NCBI GenBank assembly: GCA_036381615.1
Contig: DASVCL010000024.1
Span: 1-64,000, forward strand
DNA: 64,000 nucleotides
Direction: 5' to 3'
Origin: CALANV01 sp036381615
Lineage (GTDB): Bacteria > Pseudomonadota > Alphaproteobacteria > CACIAM-22H2
The notes under the pieces were generated by a model. The model saw nothing but the letters and a program-made list of their open reading frames with translations. It ran no database searches and was not told the origin of the DNA. This document shows, in pieces, positions 44,740 to 53,662 of the stretch (positions are counted from its first letter, which is position 1; each line of letters begins with the position of its first letter). The translations under genes were made by a program, and so were the position numbers.

Positions 44740-44988
44740 TCATTGCCCGCCCGCCTCCGCCAGTTGATTCACGCGCTCCTGTGGAGCCGTGCGGGCGCGC
44801 CGACCTGCCAGCCGCCGCTGTACGTCGGATATCAGCGCGATCAACGCAACGCGGTCGACGCCATCCCGCGCCATGAGCGCCTTCATGACGGGATCGTCGA
44901 GCAGTTCGTCGAGTCTGGGTTCGCCGTCGAGTCGACCCGAGACGCGCCGAGGCGGCGCGTCCGTTCCATCCCTGCGCCCGGATTTCAT
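44740..44988 (-). CDS. Small conserved hypothetical protein
   Basis: 82-residue hydrophilic protein with a well-formed helical core (LDELLDDPVMKALMARDGVDRVALIALISDVQRRLAGR) preceded by a basic, Gly/Arg-rich N-terminus. Similar short proteins with a DPVMKxLMxRDGV-type motif occur in alphaproteobacteria. GAGGGG lies 8 bases before ATG 44988, which supports translation. No function is known to me, and there is no close operon partner. Confidence 0.6.
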   Translation of the reverse strand: MKSGRRDGTDAPPRRVSGRLDGEPRLDELLDDPVMKALMARDGVDRVALIALISDVQRRLAGRRARTAPQERVNQLAEAGGQ

Positions 44989-45137
44989 ATTTCGTGCCCC
45001 TCTTCAACCAAACACTTTGCGAGACAGCTGTACTGCCACAACGTGTCAGGATCACGACGCGTTCCGGAACGCTTTGTGAAAAAACGCGGCCAATTCGCGG
45101 ATGGACGGCGTCATCAACGACGCGCGCGGCGAGGTCG

Positions 45138-45695
45138 TCAGATGCGCGTCGACAGCCAGATCGCCAGCCGCGATCCCGCCTTGATGGCTGTGCTCAGCAG
45201 CTCGTAGCCAGGTGCCAGGAGCGCCTCGTGCGCGATCGCTTCGTCGCGATGCGCAATCTCGTCGCGACGAAACTCCTCGATCGCGTCCTTGAGCTCCGGC
45301 TCTTCGTCGCCGAGCTGCCTGGCCTGCGCGGCATAATGTTCGTCGATCACTTCCTCGACCGCAACCGTGCAGGCCATCGCCGCGCGCTCGCCGAGCATTG
45401 CCGTGGCCGCGCCGAGCGCATAGCCCAGCACGTGCCATAGCGGCGAAAGCGCCGTCGGACGCACGCGCCGCGCCGGCAGCAGCCGGTTGAAGGCATCGAG
45501 ATGGCGCCGTTCCTGCTCTGCCATACGCCGGACGACGGCGCCGGCGGGGCTGTTGCCGAGCACGGCGAGCTGGCCTTCGTAGATACGCACCGCGCCGAAT
45601 TCGCCCGCGTGATCGACGCGCAGAATCCGGGCGACGATTTCGTCGCGCTTCGGATCGCCGGGCAGCCGGTCACGGAGCGTAGGTTGCGGTGGCAC
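45138..45695 (-). CDS. coq7: Demethoxyubiquinone hydroxylase (COQ7 family)
   Basis: 185-residue di-iron monooxygenase hydroxylating demethoxyubiquinol in ubiquinone synthesis. The ferritin-like metal ligands appear in ILRVDHAGEFGAVRIYEGQ, MAEQERRHLDAFN, VEEVIDEHYAAQ and FRRDEIAHRDEAIAHE. Length and order match bacterial COQ7. It lies 3 bp after dsbB on the same strand and is probably cotranscribed with it. Confidence 0.95.
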   Translation of the reverse strand: MPPQPTLRDRLPGDPKRDEIVARILRVDHAGEFGAVRIYEGQLAVLGNSPAGAVVRRMAEQERRHLDAFNRLLPARRVRPTALSPLWHVLGYALGAATAMLGERAAMACTVAVEEVIDEHYAAQARQLGDEEPELKDAIEEFRRDEIAHRDEAIAHEALLAPGYELLSTAIKAGSRLAIWLSTRI

Positions 45696-45698
45696 GCG

Positions 45699-46220
45699 TC
45701 ACCTATGTTGTTGCGCCGCAGCAAACAGACGCCAAGCCATGGCGAATGAAAATGCCGCCAGCGCCAAGGATATAACAAAATTATAGCCAGCCATCGAAAT
45801 GCCAAACAGGGCCCAGGGAATTTCGTCGCAGCGGACGACGGGTTGCGCCATCAGCTGCGCCCTGAGGGCCTCGAGCGACGCCGCCGCCCCTTGGGTCGCA
45901 CCGCAGGCGGCCGTTCCCTGCCACCAGTGCTGCTCGACACCGACGTGGAAGGCCGCGATGCCGGCGCCGACCAGGAACGCCACCCCGCAGATCGCGAGCA
46001 GCACCGGCGCCCATCGGCGGGAGGCGAGAACGAGCGCGAGCGCGGACAGTCCGATGACGGCGCCGTACGGGTAGCGCTGCCACAGGCACAGCACGCACGG
46101 CGCCAGACCGCCGAGATACTGGAAGGCGAACGCGGCCGACAGGACCGCCGCGCTCGCGACCAGCAGCAGAGCGGCGGCGAGGCGCGCATTCGTCACGATA
46201 TCCGGCCGGGATGTTGCCAT
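45699..46220 (-). CDS. dsbB: Disulfide bond formation protein B
   Basis: 173-residue four-helix membrane protein that reoxidises DsbA with ubiquinone. The first cysteine pair is CVLC (C42, C45) after helix 1; the second periplasmic pair is C106 and C131 (TAACGATQ, VRCDEIPW). LCLWQRYPYGA, with the quinone-site Arg, is typical. Grouping with coq7, a ubiquinone gene, is functionally sensible. The start follows the stop of the YqaA-like gene by 12 bp. Confidence 0.95.
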   Translation of the reverse strand: MATSRPDIVTNARLAAALLLVASAAVLSAAFAFQYLGGLAPCVLCLWQRYPYGAVIGLSALALVLASRRWAPVLLAICGVAFLVGAGIAAFHVGVEQHWWQGTAACGATQGAAASLEALRAQLMAQPVVRCDEIPWALFGISMAGYNFVISLALAAFSFAMAWRLFAAAQQHR

Positions 46221-46232
46221 GTCGAAACCGGA

Positions 46233-46811
46233 TCAAAGATAGTGCAGCGCAACGAAACCGCCGACGATCAATACGGCGAAGGCGGACGTGACGAGCGTCA
46301 GATACCGTTCGATGAACTGGCGCATGGCCGGCCCGAAGGCCTTGAGCAGTGCCGCGACCAGAAAGAAACGGCCGGCGCGGGTGGCCAGCGAGGCAAGCCC
46401 GAACGCAAGCAGGTCGAAATGCGCGACGCCGCTGGCGATGGTGATCAGCTTGTAGGGAATCGGCGTGAGCCCCTTGATCAGGATGATCCAGGTGCCCCAT
46501 TCGTCGAACATCCGCTGGAATTCCTGGAAGCCTTCCTGCAGGCCGTAGAACGCGATGACCGCCTCGCCAATGGTCTCGAACAGGAAATAGCCGATTGCAT
46601 AGCCGAAGAAGCCGCCGAGCACGGACGTGACGGTGCAGATCGCGGCGATGGACCAGGCCCGCCACGGCGTCGCCAGCACCATGGGGACGAGCATCGCGTC
46701 CGGCGGAATCGGAAAGAAGGAACTCTCCGTAAACGAGACGGCGCCGAGCACCCACGGCGCGCGCGGATGTCCCGCCATCCGCATGGTCCAGTCGTAGAGT
46801 TTTCTGAGCAT
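46233..46811 (-). CDS. YqaA/DedA-like VTT-domain membrane protein
   Basis: 192-residue membrane protein of the SNARE-associated (VTT) superfamily, with about five hydrophobic segments. It has FTESSFFPIPPDAMLVPMVLA, GYAIGYFLFETIG, the hallmark IILIKGLTPIPYKLITIASGVAHF and FFLVAALLKAFG. Relatives influence lipid-carrier or phospholipid flipping and membrane homeostasis. It forms a run with dsbB and coq7. Confidence 0.92.
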   Translation of the reverse strand: MLRKLYDWTMRMAGHPRAPWVLGAVSFTESSFFPIPPDAMLVPMVLATPWRAWSIAAICTVTSVLGGFFGYAIGYFLFETIGEAVIAFYGLQEGFQEFQRMFDEWGTWIILIKGLTPIPYKLITIASGVAHFDLLAFGLASLATRAGRFFLVAALLKAFGPAMRQFIERYLTLVTSAFAVLIVGGFVALHYL

Positions 46812-47012
46812 CGTGGCGATCGTCCAGGACGATGGGGTCTATCAGGCTGTGCCGGCCCTGCGCAAGCAGGCTGCGCGTCGACGATGAGAAGCGGCGCTGA
46901 AGAGAGCGAACTCGACCGAAGGGGTACTCCACCTGCCGCCCCACGTATCCGAGGCGGGCAGGTTGTCCGTTCCGCCCGGGCTCCGAATAATGCCCGCGTG
47001 AGGAGATCGACG

Positions 47013-47558
47013 ATGAACAGATTGCTTGCGGCGGTCCTGGCGACGGGCCTGATCGCAATTCCGGCGCTGGCCCAGGTTCCGCGTGACGAGAATCTGGACC
47101 GTCGCGGCGCGCTCGACGAGGAGACCGAGCGGCGGATCCGCGTGCCGGATCAGTTCGAACGGCCGGTTCGATATGAGGGAAGGGCCCGGTTCTCAGGCTC
47201 GCGCATGGGCAAGTGCCCGCCGTATGGCTCGGTGCGCGCCACCGTGATCGGCAACAGATTCGATGCGCGCATCGTCTTCCCGATCGAGTTCCAGATCATT
47301 CGCGGCAGTATTTCCGGCAGCAACATGGTCGGGCAGAGCGACTTGGGCTACACGTGGAACGGAACCGTGAGCGACAACACGATCCGGGCGACGGCGCGCA
47401 AGCGCGCGACCTATCGGCCGGTCGAGCCGCCGCCCCGCGGCGTGCCGATTCCCGGTCCGGTCACGGCCCCCACCCGGGCCCTGCAGCCGAACCCGCGGCC
47501 TGACGATTGCACCTACACGTTGTCGCTCACGCGGGTCGTCGACCCGACTGCGCCATAG
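47013..47558 (+). CDS. Secreted hypothetical protein
   Basis: 181-residue protein with a clear Sec signal (MNRLLAAVLATGLIAIPALA, cleavage after residue 20). The mature part contains RIRVPDQFERPVRYEGRARFSGSRMGKCPPYG, then a beta-rich segment (ATVIGNRFDARIVFPIEFQIIRGSISGSNMVG...YTWNGTVSDNTIRATARKRATY), a Pro-rich linker and a C-terminal Cys (PDDCTYTLSL). The two cysteines could form a disulfide. The strand pattern resembles small secreted proteins of unknown function in alphaproteobacteria. GAGGAGA precedes ATG 47013. Confidence 0.82.
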   Translation: MNRLLAAVLATGLIAIPALAQVPRDENLDRRGALDEETERRIRVPDQFERPVRYEGRARFSGSRMGKCPPYGSVRATVIGNRFDARIVFPIEFQIIRGSISGSNMVGQSDLGYTWNGTVSDNTIRATARKRATYRPVEPPPRGVPIPGPVTAPTRALQPNPRPDDCTYTLSLTRVVDPTAP

Positions 47559-47565
47559 ACCCGCC

Positions 47566-48819
47566 TCAAGACGCCGGAGTAGCCGGCGTCGGCATGACGG
47601 CCGGCGCCGCCGCGGCTGCCGTCGCGGCCACCGCCGCCGGCATGGCCGCGGTGTCGCGTGCGCGTGCCACGGCCGCGCCGCGCGCCTGCCGGAGTTCCTC
47701 GGCAAAGGTCTCATCGATGTCGAAGCCGGCGAAGCGCAGCGCCCGGATCGACCGTATCAACCCCTCTTCGACGGACACGACCGGTTCATACCCGAGCCGC
47801 GCGCGTGCCTTCGCGAACGGGAACTTGTAGCGGCAACGGTGCAGCATGGCCGTCTCGATCGGCACGGGGCCGATCGCATCGTTCGGCAGCGTCCAATCGG
47901 TCCTGACGCGCGCCTGGCGCGCCGCGCGCGCGCCGGCGACCATGCCCTGGGCCACGCCGATCTGGCCGCGGACGTGTGCCTTCACCGCCGCCGGAATGGT
48001 GCGGAAGAGAGCCTTGAGCGGCCGGATGCCGCGCAGCCGGTCGAGCATCGGCCGCACTTCGGGCCGGATCGGCGGATCGTTCAGCAACCGGGGCGGCGGA
48101 CAGTCGCCGATCGCGCGCGCGACCCAGTGATAGATCTCCGCCCACGTGATCGTTTCGTTGTCGCCGAGCAGGAAGACCTCGCCGTCGACCGGCTTGATCA
48201 TCGCCAGGCGAATCGCATGGACGAGGTTGTCGATGTAGACGGTGTTGCAGATGCCGCGGCCGCCGTCGACCAGGAAGGCTTCGCCGGCCGCCAGGCTTCG
48301 CGCGATGCCGGTGATCCAGATGTCCCGCGGGCCGAACACGATACCCGGACGCAGCATCACCAGCTCGACGCGCCCGTTGCGTCGCAGCTCCCGGAACCGG
48401 CGTTCGGCCCTGACCTTGGCGTTGTTGTAGGGGACCGGCTGGTCGGTGCGCAGCGGGGTGGTCTCGTCGGTGCCCGGTGCCGGATCCTGGCCGTGAACCG
48501 ATGCCGTGCTCATATGCACGAGGCGCCTGACACCCGCGATTTCCGCGGCGCGATAGATGACGGGCGGCTCCGCCACGATCTGGTTGTAGCGGCCCAGCAC
48601 CGTGTTGACGACGATGTCGCAGCCCTTGAACGCCTTGACGAGCGCCGCTTCGTCGAGCACGTCGGCAATCCGCGCCTCGAGCGGGAAGCGCGACAGGCGG
48701 GCGAGACCGGCGAAGTTGCGGACGATGGGGACGATGCGCGCCGCGTCCTCGAGCAGCAGCTTCTCGACGAGGCGGCTTCCGACGAAGCCGTTGGCGCCTA
48801 GGATGCCGATCGTGTGCAT
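47566..48819 (-). CDS. NAD-dependent epimerase/dehydratase family protein
   Basis: 417-residue extended short-chain dehydrogenase. The NAD motif GANGFVGSRLVEKLL is near residue 7, the Ser/Thr step is HMSTASVHG, and the catalytic YNNAK gives the Tyr-Lys pair; FGPRDIWITGIARSLAAGEAFLVDGGRGICNTVYIDNLVHAI fits nucleotide-sugar epimerases. About 100 helical residues follow, with an Ala/Pro low-complexity tail that is unusual for the family. ATG 48819 lies 22 bp inside the upstream oxidoreductase gene, so the pair is coupled. Confidence 0.9.
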   Translation of the reverse strand: MHTIGILGANGFVGSRLVEKLLLEDAARIVPIVRNFAGLARLSRFPLEARIADVLDEAALVKAFKGCDIVVNTVLGRYNQIVAEPPVIYRAAEIAGVRRLVHMSTASVHGQDPAPGTDETTPLRTDQPVPYNNAKVRAERRFRELRRNGRVELVMLRPGIVFGPRDIWITGIARSLAAGEAFLVDGGRGICNTVYIDNLVHAIRLAMIKPVDGEVFLLGDNETITWAEIYHWVARAIGDCPPPRLLNDPPIRPEVRPMLDRLRGIRPLKALFRTIPAAVKAHVRGQIGVAQGMVAGARAARQARVRTDWTLPNDAIGPVPIETAMLHRCRYKFPFAKARARLGYEPVVSVEEGLIRSIRALRFAGFDIDETFAEELRQARGAAVARARDTAAMPAAVAATAAAAAPAVMPTPATPAS

Positions 48820-49916
48820 CGCAGCTCGTTTCCTCGGTTCCACTCGGCCGGAGTCATCCACGGCATGTCGATCAAAGTGCTCCGGGCGTAGCATTGCTCG
48901 ATCAGGGCCATGACGCGACGGCCGTCCTCGGCGCTCACCATCAGCGGTGCAACGCCCTCGATCGCGTCCATCACGTTCTCGATCTGCTCGATGAAGGCCT
49001 GGTGGCGCGTGGGCGCGCCTGCGCCTGCATGCGGCTGGCCGAACGCCCGTCGGACTTCATGCACGCTCGCCTTGAGCGCGTATCGGCTGCCCCAGCCGAG
49101 TTCGAGATGATTCGCATCGACGGGATCCCAGCCGACCCAGCCATGCTCGAACCGGATGAAGTAGCGGTTGGGAACGTCCCAGTCGCGGCTCATGCCCAGT
49201 TCGCCCTCGACGCCGTCGGCGAAAGCCAGCCGCACCCGGACATTTGCCTCGACGCCACCCATCGCGTCGTCCCGGCACGAGATGATGGCAGGCTGGCCGA
49301 ACCACCACGCCATCAGATCGAATGCATGTGCCCCGATGTCGATCAGCACGCCGCCCTGGCCGCTCTGCCGCTCGAACAGGGCGCGCGACTGCGCCGGCCA
49401 GCCGAACTTGCCGCCCTCGACGAAGCGGATCGCGCGCAATGGCCCGAACGCCTGGCCGTCGACGAGATCCTTGATGCAGCGGGTGGCGGCGAAGAACCGC
49501 TTGAAGTGCCCGACCGTCAGCAGCCGGCCGGCGCGACGCGCCGCAGCGATCATCGCGTCGCATTCCTCGACCCGGCCCGCCATCGGCTTCTCGCACAGGA
49601 CGTGGAAGCCGCGTTCGACCAGCGCGATCGTCTGGGCGGCATGGAAGCCGGGCGGCGAGGCGACGATCGCCAGATCGACGCCGTCGGGGATCGCCGCAAG
49701 GTCGGCGCCGCGGATGCTTTCGGGAAAGTGCCTCGCGATCGCCTCGACGCGGTCCGGCACGGGATCGATCAGCGCGACGACCCGGATCGGCCGTTTGGTC
49801 GCGATGCATTTCAGGGCGGGGGCGTAGAACAATTGCGTCAGCGCGCCGCAGCCGATGATCGCGATGCGGATCTCGCGCCGCGCCGAACTACTTGCCGATT
49901 CAGGTTGAGCAATCAC
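48798..49916 (-). CDS. Gfo/Idh/MocA family oxidoreductase
   Basis: 372-residue NAD(P)-dependent sugar oxidoreductase. The Rossmann start is IAIIGCGALTQLFYAPALK, the hallmark CEKPMAGRVEECDAMIAAA follows, and the C-terminal substrate domain has GQGGVLIDIGAHAFDLMAWWFG with the conserved His. It overlaps the downstream epimerase and so probably acts on the same nucleotide sugar. Genes of this pair usually modify surface polysaccharide building blocks; the substrate is not known. Confidence 0.92.
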   Translation of the reverse strand: MIAQPESASSSARREIRIAIIGCGALTQLFYAPALKCIATKRPIRVVALIDPVPDRVEAIARHFPESIRGADLAAIPDGVDLAIVASPPGFHAAQTIALVERGFHVLCEKPMAGRVEECDAMIAAARRAGRLLTVGHFKRFFAATRCIKDLVDGQAFGPLRAIRFVEGGKFGWPAQSRALFERQSGQGGVLIDIGAHAFDLMAWWFGQPAIISCRDDAMGGVEANVRVRLAFADGVEGELGMSRDWDVPNRYFIRFEHGWVGWDPVDANHLELGWGSRYALKASVHEVRRAFGQPHAGAGAPTRHQAFIEQIENVMDAIEGVAPLMVSAEDGRRVMALIEQCYARSTLIDMPWMTPAEWNRGNELRCTRSAS

Positions 49917-50171
49917 GCTGGTCTGCTTGATCCTGACCGGGCTGCCGACGGGCCGATGCGGCCGCCAGCGACTCGACAGCTGGGCGAGTCGGGCGACATG
50001 TTAATTCGCCGCCGAAGTGCGGCTGCGCTGCCCATAGGGAGATTCGGCGAAGAAAAAGGACGACGGGTCGAGCGGCGAGCTACTTCGATCGTCGCGTCGG
50101 AATCGGAAAGAGACGATGCGCAAGGATGCGGCCACCGACCCGTTCCGGCCGCCGCCGCGAGGGAATCGCGC

Positions 50172-51290
50172 TCAGGACGCCCTGGATTGAACCGAAGGCG
50201 GCACGAGCGACACCGGTGGCGTGTCGCTGTCGAGGTCCGCGTCCTGGATGCGGTCGCCGCGCCGGATGATCTTGTCCGTCGACGTGCGGATCTCGCGGAT
50301 GTCCTTCTCGGCGAGCGCGAAGTGGGACTCGAGGTTCTCGACCCGCTTGGCGAGCCGGCCGATGTCTTCGAGCAGAAGCCCGACCTCCTTCTGGATCGCG
50401 TCGGCCTGTTCGCGCATGCGGACGTCCTTGAGAATGGCCCGCATCGTATTGAGAACTGCCCACAGCGTGGTGGGCGAGACGATGAACACGCGCATCCGGC
50501 GCGCCTTGTCGGCGATGTCCTTGATGCTGGTGTAGATCTCGCAGTAGACGGCCTCGCTCGGCACGAACATCAGCGCGGCGTCCGCGGTCTCACCGGGAAT
50601 GATGTATTTCTCGGCGATGTCGCGGACGTGGCCCATGATCGCCGTCGAGAAGGCGCGCTGTGCCGCGACGCGCGCCGCCTCGTCGCCGCCGGCCCTCCGC
50701 AGGGCGTCATAGGCCTCGCGGGGGAATTTGGCGTCGATCGCCAGCGGTCCGAGCGGCGCCGGCAGCTTCAGCAGACAGTCGACGCGGGTGCGGTTGCCCA
50801 GCGTCGCCTGGAATTCGAAATGGGCCGGCGGCAGCTGGTCGCGGACGATCGCCTCGAGCTGCTCCTCGCCGAAGGCGCCGCGCGCCTGCTTGTTGGAGAG
50901 GATGTCCTGCAGGCTGATGACGTGCGACGAGAGCTCGGCCAGGCCCTTCTGCGCCTCGTCGATCTTGACGATCCGCTCGCGCAAATCGGCGATGGTCGTG
51001 CTCGTCGCCTGATGCGACTTCTCCAGCGCTTCGCCGACCCGCCGCGTGATATCGGCGAAACGTTCCTCGAGCGCCTTGGAAAGGGCGCGCTCCTGGGCCT
51101 GGAGACGCTCGGCCGTGGCCGCCTGCGCGGCCGTTGTCTGGTCGACCAGGATCTTCAGGCTGCCGACCAGTTCGCTCTGGCCCTGGACGAGGCGCGCGAC
51201 CTCGGGGTCGGACCCGCGACGGAAGACGAGGACGAGGCTGACCGCCGCCACGGCGAGTGCGGCGATGGCAAGCAGAGCGACGAGATCCAT
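50172..51290 (-). CDS. rmuC: DNA recombination protein RmuC
   Basis: 372-residue protein with an N-terminal membrane anchor (residues 3-24), a coiled coil (about 35-115) and the RmuC nuclease-like domain (GAFGEEQLEAIVRDQLP, VDCLLKLPAPLGPLAIDAKFP, MFVPSEAVYCEIY, SPTTLWAVLNTMRAI). RmuC limits inversions at short repeats. It usually neighbours def in alphaproteobacteria; here the ABC transporter and lyase cassette separates them. The 255 bp upstream of the oxidoreductase (49917-50171) shows no recognisable feature. Confidence 0.94.
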   Translation of the reverse strand: MDLVALLAIAALAVAAVSLVLVFRRGSDPEVARLVQGQSELVGSLKILVDQTTAAQAATAERLQAQERALSKALEERFADITRRVGEALEKSHQATSTTIADLRERIVKIDEAQKGLAELSSHVISLQDILSNKQARGAFGEEQLEAIVRDQLPPAHFEFQATLGNRTRVDCLLKLPAPLGPLAIDAKFPREAYDALRRAGGDEAARVAAQRAFSTAIMGHVRDIAEKYIIPGETADAALMFVPSEAVYCEIYTSIKDIADKARRMRVFIVSPTTLWAVLNTMRAILKDVRMREQADAIQKEVGLLLEDIGRLAKRVENLESHFALAEKDIREIRTSTDKIIRRGDRIQDADLDSDTPPVSLVPPSVQSRAS

Positions 51291-51324
51291 GCCCGGCGAA
51301 TCCCCCTAGCGGCACCTTGGCCGA

Positions 51325-52071
51325 CTATACGCGCTTGTGGAGATGCCGGTCGAGCGCAAGCAGCGCCGAGTTGACCAGGGCGGCGAAGACGAACAGCAGC
51401 AGTGTCACCGCCAACATGGTCTGCACGTCGTTGAGGCCGATCGCGTTCATGATTACGAAGCCAAGGCCCCGCTTGGAGGCAAACATCTCGCCGATCAGGA
51501 CGCCGAGCAGGGTCAGCGAAAACCCGACGCGCAGGCCCGACACGATTTCGGGCAGGCAGGCCGGAACGAGCACGGTCCGGACCGTGGCGAGCGGCGACAA
51601 CCCCATGGTTCGCGCCGTTTTCACGTAGACCGGCTTGATGTTGCGGATCGCGTTCATGGTGAAGATCGCGACCGGGATGATGCCGTGGATCGCGCCGAAC
51701 GCGATCTTGGCGCTGATGCCGAGGCCGAACAGCAGCAGGATCAGGGGATAAAGCGTCACCTTGGGCAGGGAATAGAGCGCGACCAGCATCGGCTCCGCGA
51801 CTTCGCCCGACAGGCGGTGACTGCCCAGCCACACGCCGACACCCACGCCGCCCAGCCAGGCGATGACGAGCGCATAGGCGAACGCATAGGCCGACTCGCC
51901 GATGTCGAGCCAGAAGCGTGGCCGTGCGAGCAGCTGGACCGCGTGGCGCACGGTCTCCAGCGGCGCGCTCAGCGCGGCGTCGCCCGCCAGCAGGTAGATG
52001 CCCTGCCAGATCGCGACGATGGCCGCGATCAGCAGCGCCAGGTCGACGGCCCGGCTTCCCGCCCGCATCAT
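51325..52071 (-). CDS. ABC transporter permease (SsuC/TauC type), subunit 2
   Basis: 248-residue inner-membrane permease with about six helices. The EAA-type loop is near IKPVYVKTARTMGLSPLATVRTVLVPACLPEIVSGLRVGF. It belongs to the nitrate/sulfonate/pyrimidine-precursor class. It overlaps the preceding permease gene (ATGATG), so both are made together and probably form a heterodimeric channel. Last gene of the cassette. Confidence 0.92.
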   Translation of the reverse strand: MMRAGSRAVDLALLIAAIVAIWQGIYLLAGDAALSAPLETVRHAVQLLARPRFWLDIGESAYAFAYALVIAWLGGVGVGVWLGSHRLSGEVAEPMLVALYSLPKVTLYPLILLLFGLGISAKIAFGAIHGIIPVAIFTMNAIRNIKPVYVKTARTMGLSPLATVRTVLVPACLPEIVSGLRVGFSLTLLGVLIGEMFASKRGLGFVIMNAIGLNDVQTMLAVTLLLFVFAALVNSALLALDRHLHKRV

Positions 52072-52817
52072 CCCAGCCGCCGCCGGAGGAACCGGCGCTC
52101 CCACACATGCAGCGCCATGTTGATCGCCGTCACGAGCGCCAGCACGAACAGCATCAGCGCGTACATCGTCCGGTTGTCGAAGTTGTTGTAGGCATAGGCG
52201 ATCGCGTAGCCGAGACCCGAGGCGGCCATGATGAACTCGCAGGCGATCACGCCGATGAAGGAATAGGCGACCGCGAGCTTGAGGCCGGTGAACAGGTGCG
52301 GCGCCGCGGCCGGCAGCTTCAGCCTGAGCGCGGTTTCGACGGCGCCCATGTTGTGGACCCGCGCGACCTTGCCCAGGACCCGCGGGATGCGATCGAGACC
52401 GTTGAGCGTACTGATCACCATCGCGACGACCGCGAACATGAAGGCGATGACGATCACCGGCCACTGCGACAGACCGAAGATCGCGACCAGCACCGGGTAG
52501 AACACGAAGAAGGGCACGGCGTAATAGGTCGCGAGCAGCGGATCGACCGCACGGCGAAGACGCGGCACCGCATGCAGCACGACGCCGATCGCGAAGCCGC
52601 TCGCGACCGACAGGACCAGGGCGATCGCGACCGCCGCCAATGTCTGCCGGATATCATCATAGATACTGCCGGACGCCAGCAGCGCACCGAGCTCGCGCAC
52701 CATCTCCGACGGCGGGATCATCGTGATCGGCTTGATCACGCGCGTCCGGCACAGGATTTCCAGCACGCCGAAGAAGCCGGCGACGAGAAGTATCCGTATC
52801 CAGGCCAGGCGGGTCAT
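52068..52817 (-). CDS. ABC transporter permease (SsuC/TauC type), subunit 1
   Basis: 249-residue permease with about six helices; its coupling loop is GLDRIPRVLGKVARVHNMGAVETALRLKLPAAAPHLFTGLKLAVAYSFIG. It is related to but distinct from the second permease (51325-52071), consistent with a heteromeric channel. ATG 52817 (MTRLAWIR) shares a base with the ATPase stop (TGATG), indicating coupled translation. Confidence 0.92.
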   Translation of the reverse strand: MTRLAWIRILLVAGFFGVLEILCRTRVIKPITMIPPSEMVRELGALLASGSIYDDIRQTLAAVAIALVLSVASGFAIGVVLHAVPRLRRAVDPLLATYYAVPFFVFYPVLVAIFGLSQWPVIVIAFMFAVVAMVISTLNGLDRIPRVLGKVARVHNMGAVETALRLKLPAAAPHLFTGLKLAVAYSFIGVIACEFIMAASGLGYAIAYAYNNFDNRTMYALMLFVLALVTAINMALHVWERRFLRRRLG

Positions 52818-53659
52818 CAGGCCGCCGGGCTTGCCCCCGCCGGCGCCCGTCCGTGGCCGAGCGCTTTGAGCGACTCTTCGCGCAAGCTCTGCCACAGCCG
52901 GCCGGTGATCGCGCCGAATTCGGGTTTGGTGACGATGCGGCTGTCGCGCTCGGCGGGCCAGCCGGTCTCGACGATATCGATGAAGCGGCCGGGCCGGGCC
53001 GACATCGCGCCGATGCGATCCGAGAGCATCGCCGCCTCGTCGAGGGCGTGGGTGATGAGCAGGACGGTCGCCTTCGTACGGCGCCAGAGGCGCAGGAGCT
53101 CGTCGCCCATCAGCAGCCGGGTCTGGGCGTCCAGCGCGCCGAACGGCTCGTCGAGCAGGATCAGGCGCGGCTGCATCACCAGCGTGCGCGCGATGCAGAC
53201 GCGTTGCCGCATGCCGCCGGAGAGTTGAGCGGGGTAGGCCTTGGTGAAATCCTTGAGTCCCATGAAGCTGAGCACGTCGCCGACGCGCCGCTCGATCTCA
53301 GCGGCGTCGACGCCGGCACGCCGCAGGCCGAAGGCCGCGTTGTCCCAGACCGTGAGCCAGGGAAAGCTCGCGTCCTCCTGAAACACGACGCCGACGCCCT
53401 CGGGGACCCGGCCCGCGACCGGACGGCCCTCGAACGTCACCCGGCCATCGGTCGCCGGCGCCAGCCCGGCAAGGACCTCGAGCAGCGTCGACTTGCCGCA
53501 TCCCGACGGCCCGACGACGGAGAAGAACTCGCCACGGCGGAGGGTGAGATCGACCGGCCCGAGGGCATGCAGGGGCGGACGGCCGGCGGCACCCGGATAG
53601 ATGCGGGTGACGCCGGCCAGCTCGGCATGAGGTGCGTTCACGTCGCCCGACACGTGCAA
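52817..53659 (-). CDS. ABC transporter ATP-binding protein (SsuB/TauB type)
   Basis: 280-residue ATPase energising the importer. Walker A is GPSGCGKST (residues 50-58), the Q-loop is VVFQEDASFPWLTV, the signature is LSGGMRQR, Walker B is LILLDEPFGALD and the H-loop is LLITHALDEA. Family is nitrate/sulfonate/taurine type. It lies 3 bp from the binding-protein gene and overlaps the first permease. Confidence 0.95.
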   Translation of the reverse strand: MHVSGDVNAPHAELAGVTRIYPGAAGRPPLHALGPVDLTLRRGEFFSVVGPSGCGKSTLLEVLAGLAPATDGRVTFEGRPVAGRVPEGVGVVFQEDASFPWLTVWDNAAFGLRRAGVDAAEIERRVGDVLSFMGLKDFTKAYPAQLSGGMRQRVCIARTLVMQPRLILLDEPFGALDAQTRLLMGDELLRLWRRTKATVLLITHALDEAAMLSDRIGAMSARPGRFIDIVETGWPAERDSRIVTKPEFGAITGRLWQSLREESLKALGHGRAPAGASPAA

Positions 53660-53662
53660 GGG

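Noticed and set aside
44583..44876. 97-codon plus-strand ORF starting in the 28-bp palindrome
   Set aside because: Its second half is antisense to the better-supported small gene at 44740-44988, it has no ribosome site, and its composition is shadow-like.
48894..51374. 826-codon plus-strand ORF
   Set aside because: It is antisense to the Gfo/Idh/MocA and RmuC genes, both strongly supported. It has no recognisable protein features.
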